Positions 46,017 through 55,167 of a stretch of DNA of 64,000 bases are shown piece by piece; positions within the stretch are counted from its first letter, which is position 1, and each line of letters begins with the position of its first letter. Origin of the DNA: Brachypodium distachyon (taxonomy: Eukaryota; Streptophyta; Magnoliopsida; Poales; Poaceae). The stretch covers positions 30,393,584-30,457,583 of the forward strand of contig NC_016134.3 of the NCBI RefSeq assembly GCF_000005505.3, read 5' to 3'. The notes beneath the pieces are model-generated. The model saw only the letters and a program-made list of their open reading frames with translations, did no database searches and had not been told where the DNA came from. The position numbers and the translations under genes are program-made.

Positions 46017-46897
46017 TGTCGTACCAGTGGCCCACGGGGTCCCACTGATACGGACGCGTGGGTCACGACTGACGAAACCCCGCCAGGGTGGCCTCCCAGG
46101 AAGGATAAACTCGGGAAGCTCACCCCCGAAGAGGCAATCATTGGCGAAGTCAAAGTCAAGAACCAGAACAGGAAAGACACCCGCTTCGGCGGGTACCCGG
46201 GAACCTTGGTCCCGGGAAGGGAAAAGCATACTGCCCCCCGCAACGGGCGGAGCGCCCTCGCCAGGAAGGGGCTCACTGCAACTCGCGCTCGGGCCTACAA
46301 GTGGAGACAGCGGAACAGTGGAGACAAGACGAGACAACGGACGCAGTGCATTTAATGCACCGACAGGAGTCACATCGGCAGGGCTAGACTTGCTCAGCAA
46401 GGCTAGAGCAGCTACCCAACAATTCATTTTATTTACCGTGTACAGTGGTCTGGGCACTGCATTAAGCCTAGCGTGGATCAATAGTAATGTGAAGCTTGTG
46501 GCGAGGACACGTGGATGGGAACGTGTCAAGCTGCATGCAAAGGCACCTGTGGTATCCCCTTGGCTATAAAAGGAGGACCAATGCCACCGGTCAAAGGGTT
46601 CCAACTCTAGTCGATAGAGCGTAGCGTTGCACTCATCTAAGTAGCAGAGTTCCTTAGGGGGACAAGTTGCTAGTCCGGGGGCTCCCCGGCAACCTGTATG
46701 CATCCAAACTCGTGAATCCAACTCAAAACAGGACGTAGGGTGTTACACGTCTGGGTGGCCCGAACCTGGGTAAACATCGCTGTCGGCACTTCGTGTCTTT
46801 AGTCACACCGGCGATCGACGGAGCGATCTCCTCGCCCTCCACGGAACCAAAAAGGGGGTGTCCAACATTCCCGGCGCCGGAGTCCCATGCTTTGACA
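46017..46897 (+). repeat. Solo LTR of the gypsy family seen at 20753-21576 (881 bp), perfect TSD
   Basis: It runs from TGTCGTACC to GCTTTGACA, flanked by TTCTT at 46012-46016 and 46898-46902. It shares the TATA region (CTATAAAAGGAGGAC, 46564-46578) and the end region with the LTR at 20753. It arose by LTR-LTR recombination (standard interpretation). Confidence 0.93.
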
Positions 46898-47094
46898 TTC
46901 TTATTGTATATCACCCATGATTATTTTTCCAGTCGGTTCGCCTAAGCAACTTTACATCTTGTTCCAAAGTGTATTTACCACAAACGTACAAAATCCTATT
47001 TGTATTACTCTTGCCACAACATTGGTTGAGTGCAAGCTAGCTTTCCCGGCCCCTTCTCTCGGTCGAAGGCCCCACAATGTAAATATTTGTATTA

Positions 47095-47836
47095 TGGAGG
47101 AACCCAATCATGGGTGGCGTGCACTGCCCGACGAGGACAACGACCTCAGCCTAGTTCTCACTCTTGGGCTCCCCATCCCTCGCCGTCACCGCCGCTGGAC
47201 GGCGACAGCCTCTTACACGAAATCCTCATCCACCTTCCCCTGCATCCTTCCTCGCTCTCTCACTCGTCCCCGAGTGCTGGCTGCGGCTTGTATCCAAACC
47301 CCGATTCACCCGCCGCTTCCGCCTCCGACACTGAAACACTCCCCTCCTCTGCTTCTTCGCATTCAAGTAACCAGGTCTCGAGCTCGTGCCTACCGGGATC
47401 CTCCCTACCGTCTCTCCAGTAGCCGCTTCCCCTCCGTGCGCTCAGATATCCTGGGTACCCTCTAGGGTATCGTGCTCGTCTCCTATGAATCAGAGATCCT
47501 ACTCGTGGAACCTGCCAGCGGCGACCTGTACTACCTTGACCTTCCCTAGGGTTTTGGTCCGGAGGAGGGGTGATCAATCAACAGGGTGTTGCTTCATGCC
47601 GACACCGGGGATGATAGCGGTGGCCATGCCCACTTCCAGGTGGTCTTGCTTAGCAACAATGACAAACAACTTGGTGCACCAGTGGTAGCCGCCTACGTTT
47701 ACTCCTCCGAGAAGCATGCATGGGGTAATCTTGTTTCAACAAAGCTCCCATTTGGGATCCCTAGCCCTTACAATGACCCCCTCAGTGTTCAAAGTAAACC
47801 TGCTATCATGGTTCATGACTTACTTTACTGGAGCTG
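47095..47836 (+). pseudogene. F-box gene, degenerate copy 1
   Basis: From an ATG at 47095 (MEEPNHGWRALPDED) the frame is lost, and the F-box core appears in another frame (PPLDGDSLLHEILIHLP). Later pieces give ILGTL ... IVLVSYESEILLVEPASGDL, then FQVVLLSNNDKQLGAPVV and YVYSSEKHAWGNLVS. These match the F-box plus beta-propeller-like layout of a large grass F-box family in which the F-box protein recruits targets to an SCF ubiquitin ligase. It ends abruptly at 47836, where DUF295-like repeat sequence begins. At least two frameshifts are present. It is clearly related to copy 2 at 49283 and in places better preserved. Confidence 0.8.
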
Positions 47837-48721
47837 ACCACATCCATCATCGATGCGGGAGCTCGTGATGTAGGCGAAGAAAGTGGTGAGCTGGGTGGAG
47901 ATGTGTCAGGCGATAGGTAGTCGTCCGACGAAGAAGCTCAAGGGGCGTGAATTCGGTGGGGAAGGAGAAATACGGTGCTGAGATATGGGTCAAGGAGGTG
48001 GGGCAGACGGTGTTGGCGGGGACATTTCTGTCCCCTCAAGCTCGCCGCAAGCACCTAATGTGTGAGGTGTGTGCAAGGAAATGCGATTTACATAAACAAC
48101 GAAATACTTGCTTAATGTGTGAAGTGTATACAAGGAAATGTGATATACAGAAACAATGAAATACGTGCATGGCTTAAAGTGTAGTGTACAAAGTGTATGC
48201 AAGGAAATGTGATATACAGAAACAATGAAATACGTGCATGGCTTAAAGTGTAGTGTACGAAGTGTACACAAGAAACTGCGATTTAAATAAACAGCGAAAT
48301 AAACAGTCGACGTGACCTTCTTGATGGAGATGACCACAGCCGTCATTATATTGTTGCTCAGTCTCGCATTTACGGGAGCTCGTGAAGTAGGCGACGGAGG
48401 CGGCAAGCTGGGTGAGAGGTGTCAGGCGACAGGTAGTGATCCGACGAAGAAGCTCAAGGGGGGTGAAGTCGGTGGGGAAGGGGAAATACGGTGCTGAGAG
48501 ATGGGTCAAGGAGGTGGGGCCGACGGTGTGGCCGGGGACATTTCTGTCCCTTAAGCTTGCCGCAAGCACCTAATGTGTGAGGTGTATGCAAGGAAATGCG
48601 ATTTACATAAACAACGACATACCGGCTTAATGTGTGAAGTGTATACAAGGAAATTTGATATACATGAACAATGAAATACGTGCATGGCTTAAAGTGTATG
48701 ATGTGTATACAAGGAATTAAA
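47837..48721. repeat. Two units of the DUF295 5' segment plus ~66-bp repeats, second array
   Basis: The same arrangement as 36160-37050: DUF295-like first halves near 47870 and 48370, each followed by several TTAATGTGTGAAGTGTATAC/TTACATAAACAA units. The end at 48714-48745 is the uninterrupted version of the sequence split at 37050. Minus-strand open frames here (for example 48406-47990) are 22-residue periodic because the unit length is a multiple of three. Confidence 0.8.
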
Positions 48722-49282
48722 TGCGGTTTACATAAACAGGGAAATACATGGCTTATGAAATTTCAGCAAAGAAATTTTCCACGTCATCGATCCGGGTGAC
48801 CACGCCACGGATAAGTGACGTGGCGCAATCCCATCCACTTATCATTTTCCGTCTCTTTTTTTCTTTCCCTGTCTCTATTTACCTTATCTCATCTCATCAC
48901 TCGGCCACAACTATATACAGTGGGTCGTTAGCCACACATGAGTCATATACACAGATGTGAGGCCGGTGATTAGTTAAGGATATGCTTGGGTACAGATAGA
49001 ATGTTCGCGACAACTACATACCAGTATTGTACTACCGATGTACTATCACAATATCGTATTATTTCGAATGTTGCTTCCAGTTTTAGTTGGTAAGTATGTT
49101 ACTGGCGTGGCGTGGCCGTCGTCTGCTGCAGCTCCCTGACAACCACCAGCGCCAATGAACACTAGATGCTCGCTGGCCATCACGTTGCCCTGCCAACAAT
49201 GGCCAAATTTTCTGATTCACTTCATGTTTGCCGCGTCATTCGGGTTTGACCCAGTGAAATTCACCTCGCCGCCGCTGCCTCC
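48722..49282 (+). promoter_or_regulatory. P module, copy 3, directly upstream of the F-box start
   Basis: It contains the ACGT-core inverted repeat at 48779-48823 and a TATA-like ACTATATACAG near 48909. It runs without a break into the ATG of the F-box copy at 49283. This position is why all P modules are interpreted as F-box promoter copies. Confidence 0.6.
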
Positions 49283-50535
49283 ATGCATGTCTCGTCGTCA
49301 GCGTTGGACGACGACGACCTCTTACGCTAGATCCTCATTCGCCTTCCCCCAAGGCCTTCCTCACTCCCTCGCGCCTCACTCGTCTCCAAGCGCTGGCTGT
49401 GGCTGGTCACCGTTGGACTACGACGACCACTTATGCGAGATCCTCGTCCGCCTTCCCCCGAGGCCTTCGTCCCTCCCTCGTCTCCAAGCGCTGGCTGTGG
49501 CTTGTCTCCGACCCCCGATTCACCCTCCACTTCCGCCTCCGCCACCACCGCAACCCTCCCCTCCTCGGCTTCATCGCGTTCAAGTATCCAGGTCTCCTGG
49601 AGCTCATGCCTACTGGGATCCTCCCAACCGTCTCCCCAGTAGCCGCTTCCCCTCTGTTCTCTCGGAGATCCTGGGTACCCTCCACGGCCTCGTGCTCGTC
49701 TCCTACGAATCGGAGATCCTAGTCATGGAACCAGCCAGAAACGACCTATACTAGCTTGACCTTCCCCAGGGTTTCGGTCCGGAGGAGGGGAGATCGATAC
49801 ACGGGGCGGTGCTTCATGCCGACCACCGACGACGATGGCTTTGGCCATGCCCACTTCCAGGTGGTCTTGGTTAGCAACGACGACAAACAACTTGGTGCAC
49901 CAGTGGTAGCCGCCTACGTTTACTCCTCCGAGAAGCGTGCATGGGGTAATCTTGTTTCAACAAAGCTCCCACCTGGGATCCCTAGCCCTTACAATGACCC
50001 TCTCAGTGTTGAAAGTAAACCTGCTATCCTAGTTCAGGACTCACTTTACTGGAAGCTTAATTAGTCATTATCCTGCCATCCTTGAGTTCGATGTAGGTAA
50101 GCAGAACCTAGTCGTCTTGCCAGATCCAAAAGAAGTGGTAGAGGGTGGTGGCTTCTGCACCAGTGACTTCATAATTATGTGAGCAGAGGGGGTGGTCATG
50201 GTTTACTCCTTCTGTCAACGACAGACGACACCAACCTCCAATATCGGAAAAGGAAGACCGGTTGCTGTGGTGTTGCTTCTTGGGTGCTTGGAAGAACAGT
50301 AAAACTCAACGATCTACTTCCTCAGCGGGTCATGTATCCAAAGAAGTCGGATGCTCTCGAGGACGGCCCCAATCTATGCATACAAGGGTATGCTGAGAGC
50401 AATAATGTGCTGTTCTTGCCACTACCACGGAACCAGACATCAATGTGATTGATCCAGTTCTTTTTGTCCAGCCCTCGATCTAGTTGTCATGCCGGCCTAG
50501 GGCATCTATGGCCGCGACCACCAACATCTCCCCAA
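49283..50535 (+). pseudogene. F-box gene, degenerate copy 2, with F-box exon segment duplicated
   Basis: The ATG at 49283 is followed by LDDDDLLR and a stop at 49328-49330, where the paralogous sequence has a Glu codon (GAG to TAG). The F-box segment is then present twice in tandem (period 109 bp, CGTTGGA at 49302 and 49411). After it come KRWLWLVSDPRFTLHF and LGFIAFKYPG, then further frames: VVLVSNDDKQLGAPVV, YVYSSEKRAWGNLVS, IPSPYNDPLS, and near 50380-50420 GYAESNNVLFLPL. A donor-like CCCCAAGGTAAAG ends the coding part near 50535. It is an SCF-type F-box protein relic with several stops and frame changes. Copy 1 lacks the last 600 bp. Confidence 0.82.
49302..49508 (+). repeat. 109-bp tandem duplication inside the F-box
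   Basis: Unit 1 49302-49410, unit 2 49411-49508. Both run from CGTTGGAC through CCTTCCCCC to AAGCGCTGGCTGTGGC. Unit 2 is about 12 bp shorter. Confidence 0.92.
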
Positions 50536-50639
50536 GGTAAAGAATACTCATGTACATTACACACTCACAGATGCATACAAATTACACGTTGTTCAATGTA
50601 AATACATTAATAATGGTATGGCCTTGGCCAGGCCCCTTC

Positions 50640-50790
50640 TCTCTTAGTGAACCATCTTCATGTGCACCTAGTAACCTCCTGCCATTTCCTTTCCAACTCC
50701 TCTGAGTCGACCTCATCAGCTGGAGGAGCAAAGGGAGGAGCTCGATCTGGCGTAGTGTCCCACCTAGCAAGCTCGAAGCCGGTGCATAAA
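50640..50790 (-). pseudogene. Unrecognised exon-like fragment
   Basis: The minus strand reads GFELARWDTTPDRAPP followed by DEVDSEELERKWQEV, with an amino-acid composition unlike random sequence. A stop follows. It lies between the F-box relic and the TIFY-CCT relic and is antisense to both. I cannot name the family. Confidence 0.35.
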
Positions 50791-50824
50791 GGCTGTCTGC
50801 GAAGAGCCGCCCTTTGCTACTTCC

Positions 50825-51485
50825 TGATTTTTACCATCGTTCCAGGGCGAGGTGTTCATCTTGTAGTCCGTGTCCACCGAGAAGGTGTCGCGATGCTCTG
50901 CTCATTTCTCTGAAAATTCTGCCCCATTTGCCCGATCCTATAGCCCCATGTGCTTTCATGGGATCTTTGGGATCAGATGGGCTTGCACTCGAAGCTGTTA
51001 TCTAATTTTGAACGGTTTCGTTTTGTCATTCCATTTCCATAGGTGCAGGCGGTGCACTTGTTGCTTGGAGGAAGGGAGCTCCCCCAGGACTGAGCTCAAG
51101 GCCGTCGTCATCTACTAAGGTTTAGACCTCTCTTGGTGATCGAGCTGGAGCATTTATCCATTGAGAATCGCAACTACATGGACCTGATGTTTATAGTGTC
51201 TATATTCTATGATATAAACGTTGAATTTTGCACGCACGGCATCGCTTGTGAGGATCCGGGAAAAGCGCAAGAAGAGGAACTTCGATAAGCAGATCTGTTA
51301 TTCTGTTCGCAAGGAAGTTGCACATGGGTCAGTGCTATCTTGGTAACGTGTAAGCGGAGATTTGAGTGCTTTCCATAAGGCTACATGTTATTGGTTATGT
51401 TTGCGGGATGCAGCGCCATAAAGGTCAGTTTACATCAGTGAAAACAAAGGCTAAAGAAGCAGCAGCATCTCTGCGACTACATCAG
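50825..51485 (+). pseudogene. TIFY-CCT (ZIM/ZML-like GATA factor) gene fragment, four exons, GATA finger missing
   Basis: Exon a (~50825-50886) reads PSFQGEVFIL, a stop (TAG), then SVSTEK, followed by a donor. Exon b (~51039-51085) starts after an acceptor (CCATTTCCATAG) and reads VQAVHLLLGGRELP; together they form a TIFY domain. Exon c (~51236-51327) reads LVRIREKRKKRNFDKQI and YSVRKEVAH, and exon d (~51406-51484) reads MQRHKGQFTSVKTKAKEAA; together they form a CCT domain. The TIFY then CCT order is characteristic of the plant ZIM/ZML subgroup, nuclear transcription factors that also carry a GATA zinc finger. No finger is found downstream. The stop in TIFY and loss of the acceptor before exon d (GCGGG where CAG is expected) show it is dead. 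Confidence 0.85.
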
Positions 51486-51719
51486 ATTGTTAAACAAAAA
51501 TTGGGGTGCAGCGTGTAAGGAGAGAAAGATAAATAAAATATTTCTTATGCTGGGGTTGGTGGCGGCGTCGGGCACGGGATCTCCCGGGAAGCCCATGGTG
51601 GTGGCAGGCAACACGATGGATTGGGGAGGCAACACATGATCTACTTCATGATCACCTCCATCTCTCTCGCTTCCATCATTGCCTGTCTGGTTGATGTCGG
51701 AGGTCAGTGCTTGAGAGGC
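51486..51719. other. Short unassigned stretch
   Basis: No gene or repeat is recognised between the TIFY-CCT fragment and the F module. Confidence 0.4.
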
Positions 51720-52418
51720 ACGGAAAGTGACTCGTTGCACAGACAACCCTATAGTGAGATAGAAGGAACGTTCGGGGGGTGTGGCCGCTAATATCCACAT
51801 GATAATTAATATTACAGGTAGCATTATCTAAAGTGCACTACACAAGTAGGACAAGAACCGCCAGTGCCAAAATTGATGTTTTTTCCAACTTCTCATCAAA
51901 TTCTCAAAGCAAGGATGTCCAACGGAATTTCCTAGAAGTTCGTGTCGACCTTGCATATCCTGGAACAATATTCCCCTGAGAGTCCTGAGACTGTCCGATA
52001 TATATCTATGTTTTGAATAGTCTTACATATACTGATTGCATTCGTTTATTAGGTGACCAAATGTGTTACAACCACTTAGTTTAAGCAAAATAAATTGTAA
52101 GTGACATGAACTCAAACCTCGCTGTGGGTCTCGGCTAGCTGCCTGACCATGTATATGGAAGATCGGCGCAGAGTTAGTCTCTGACTATCACCATTGTGAC
52201 AAAGACTACCAAAACCCTGTGGGGGCAAGCAAAACAGAAACTGGAAAGACACGAGAGCGCGTGCTGCCCATGCATGCGCCTTGGAGCATTAAAACCACAC
52301 CTTCCCCTCCTCCACAGCGCCCGGCCTCATTCTCCTCTTTCCCCAAAACTACTAGTCTGCCCTTCTCTCCACCCACCTTAACTTTTGTGCCCAAATATAG
52401 CAAGATAGATTGCAAAAG
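51720..52418 (+). repeat. F module, copy 1 (leader of the DUF295-like fragment)
   Basis: It is collinear with 57446-58133 and 63515-64000: AGATAGAAGGAAC, ATTATCTAAAGTGCACTACA, CAAGAACCGCC, AATTCTCAAAGCAAGGA, TTCGTTTATTAGGTGACC, CTCCTCCACAG. It ends at the ATGATG of the DUF295-like frame, so it probably represents promoter and 5' leader. A frame through it (YTSRTRTAGAKI) is partly shared among copies but not intact. Confidence 0.78.
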
Positions 52419-52800
52419 ATGATGTCGGTGGGGGAGCTCGCGAAGAAGGTGGCGAAGGTGGCAAGCTGGGAGGAGATGTGTCGGGCGATGGTTAGTCGTC
52501 CAACGAAGAAGCTAAACAGGGATAAAGTTGGTGGGGAAGGGAAATACGGTGCCGAGATATGGGTCAAGGAGGTGGGGCGAACGGTGTGGATGGGGACATT
52601 TCCGTCGTCCCTGAAGCTCACCGTCTGCACCTACAAGGTGGTGCGCCAGCCTAACAATTGGCCTTCAGTCACCTTCTATCGGCCGATGCGCGGCGGCGAG
52701 ACCTTCATGAAGAACCTCCCCGTGGTCTGGGGCAACGTGCTCTGCGGCTCTTCATACGGGTGGGTGGCCTGATGGACGAGGTTGGCTCCGTGACACTGTT
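52419..52800 (+). pseudogene. DUF295-like F-box fragment, copy 2
   Basis: From ATG 52419: MMSVGELAKKVAKVASWEE, then VGRTVWMGTFPSSLKL, NNWPSVTFYRP, GGETFMKNLPVVWGNV, CGSSYGWVA, stop (TGA 52770-52772). Continuing past the stop in a neighbouring frame gives DEVGSVTLLDPN. The central SSYGW and following LLDP resemble DUF295/KIB1-type F-box-associated proteins. I see no clear F-box at the N-terminus. This is the longest undisturbed copy; partial copies make up the arrays at 36160 and 47837. Confidence 0.58.
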
Positions 52801-53137
52801 GGACCCAAATTTGGCATAGATAGTCTGTTGGACCCAATTCTTTCGCATGTTTGTTTCAATCTTTGAGATCCGGTCCATCTAGATGGTCTGTGGAGTTTTA
52901 ACCAGCTAATATACCTTTTTTTTTTGTAGATCACACACACGCCACGTACGTTTTTTGTGTAGATCACACAACACATTGTTGTGTATATCACGTAGCATTA
53001 TTTCTAATGATCTCTCTCCGTCCACAGCAACCCCTCGTGCGGCCATGACTCTGCAGCCCTGTCTCTGCAAGTCCTGCAGCCCAGTGGTAGATCTCACGCT
53101 TGCGCTCGCGCTACGCTCCCCAGCGCCTCCTCAGGTA
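52801..53137 (+). repeat. E-module fragment ending at the acceptor/exon/donor block
   Basis: It carries GATCACACAACACATTGTTG and the exon-like block 53026-53134, then stops at CAGGTA, where a solo LTR is inserted. The module resumes at 55167. Confidence 0.78.
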
Positions 53138-55166
53138 TGTTAGATTAATCAAGAGTTGAGTTCTATTTAGGACATGTACGTGTGGAGATGAGCACGTCGT
53201 GTCCGAGTCTAGATAGGTTAGTAATACATGGCTAATTAGTAGCAATACAAGTAGGTTACGGTGAAGGGGAACGTAGGCAGAAATTTAAAATTTTCCTACG
53301 AACGAACCAACCAAGATCACTATGCGGATGCGATAAATTGATCACGTACCAACAACCGTAGCGGAAGTAGGTTGTCGTTGAAGCCTGTAGTAGATTCCCG
53401 CCGCTAGGTTATACCTCCTAGCCGCGAGAATATTCCTCGCACGATCTGCTGCGCCTGAAAGCTTGACGTAGACGAACAATGATCCGCCCGCAAGATCGAA
53501 GTGGACGATCTCTCCACACGTATCCACACGTCCCGAAGGAATAGCTCAGCAGCACTTTGACGTCCAGTACGAAGAACCGTCGGAAGAAATTAGATGAAAG
53601 TAGACGATCTACTAATTAGACGTCTAAACTTTAGAGGAGAGAGCTCGGACTTGACGGGCAAAGGACAACTAGCGAGAGCGCTCCTATAGCTGGCCACCCC
53701 TCCCCTCCTTATACAGGAGGCTGGCCGGCCAAAGGGGGAAAGGAGTCCTCCTCCAAAACGAGTAGGACTCCTACCTCTAATAGGAATAGATATGGACTCC
53801 TAATAAGAGTCATATATACCCTTCTCCAAACCAAGATGGCCGGCCCCCATGGTCAACCTTTGACCAGGGTTTGACCCATCTTTGACTTTTGACCTTTTGC
53901 CATTTGACCATCCGGAATTTCATCGGATACTTCTAAAGGCTTCTAAAACCTTCCGGAAGCACTCGTGATTACTCTGAACATTTCTGTAACTACTAAATCA
54001 CATTTAGTATCTCCAGAAAATATGTCTCGTCATTCTGAACAACTCGGTATTCAACTCTTGACCAAATTCCAAATTCTAGACCTTCAAATAACCATTCGTC
54101 GTTAAGCGTGTGACCGCGTAGGTTCGGAAATGTGTAGCTATGACCCAGTCAATAATTATTTAAAGAGCCTGGACACTCTTAATAATTACTACACATCCAC
54201 GAAGACTTTCGAGCGAACCATTTGTTACTAAAAACCATTCCCCTTTGCTTCGCGATATGTTTTACTAAACCTGGGGTGAGACTTCCGGTACGCCCGTGAA
54301 CCAACCCTTGTTCCACTTGTACCTAGTTATCCCCGTTACCGGTTTTGTACTTTTAACTCGTTTCGTACTCCGATATCTCAATGATCATATCATTCTTGTG
54401 TCTGGCCAGACGATGATAGATATCGTCGTACCGAGTGGGACCTAAGTGTATCTCTCCACCGATAGAGGAGCAAATCCCAATCTTGAACTATCGAGTCAAT
54501 TCATACTTTCCGGAGTACCCGGAAATCACCATCATGATAACCCTATTATGGGAAACAATAGTTAACACCAGAGTATCCTTCCGATATAAATATCATACGA
54601 TATTCTCATGGTCTAAGGATAATGATAATTACAACAATAACAATAATACCGATAACAAGTAATCGATGTGATCTCTCGGTATATTATTAGTTGGGTCAAT
54701 CCAACACCATTGTTCAACCAACAATGTGCTCTCATATATAACCAGCATCATATGCTCATGATCAGGAAAACAGAATCATCAATTATATATAAGCTAGTCA
54801 AAGAGGCGTGATTAGGGACCTTTAAATTAGGGTTTATGTTTCCACACATGCAAATGAGTTTTCCTCCGAATCTCGCATTCAAGAACCATTGCAATTATAG
54901 CATAGAAATATAAACATCAATTACAAACTTGGGAACATAATAATACAATATTATTGCCTCTAGGGCATATTCCCTTCAGACGGTTGGAGTCCTAGTAGTA
55001 TTTGGAGTTGGTGTGCATATATATACATGCACCAGGATCAAGTTTTGTACTGTGAGTAGGGAGAAAGAAATAAAAGAGAAAAATAGAGGGCACGACCGCG
55101 CCCTTGGTCAAATAAATTTCTGATCGTGTGTGTCTTCATGTGATTGATCTTTGGGCAAATCCAACA
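53138..55166. repeat. Small solo LTR (about 312 bp) carrying a second LTR insertion
   Basis: Outer ends are TGTTAGATTAATC and AAATCCAACA. Flanks AGGTA (53133-53137) and GGGTA (55167-55171) form a 5-bp TSD with one mismatch, and other E modules show the uninterrupted CAGGTATACC. Its own sequence is 53138-53261 plus 54979-55166. It may be a solo LTR of a small Copia element; orientation is uncertain. Confidence 0.8.
53262..54978 (-). repeat. Solo LTR of a Copia element (1717 bp)
   Basis: On the minus strand it starts TGAAGGGAATATGCCC and ends GTTCCCCTTCA, so the 6-bp ends are inverted repeats. Flanks are TACGG (53257-53261) and GACGG (54979-54983), 4 of 5 matching. It shares the ATATGCCCTAGAGGCAATAAT head with the Copia LTR at 4112. 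A minus-strand TATA-like TGTATAAGGAGG lies near 53715. Confidence 0.88.
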
Positions 55167-55167
55167 G

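Noticed and set aside
47990..48406. A 138-codon minus-strand open frame
   Set aside because: It is a translation of ~66-bp repeats whose length is a multiple of three. Neighbouring arrays break the frame.
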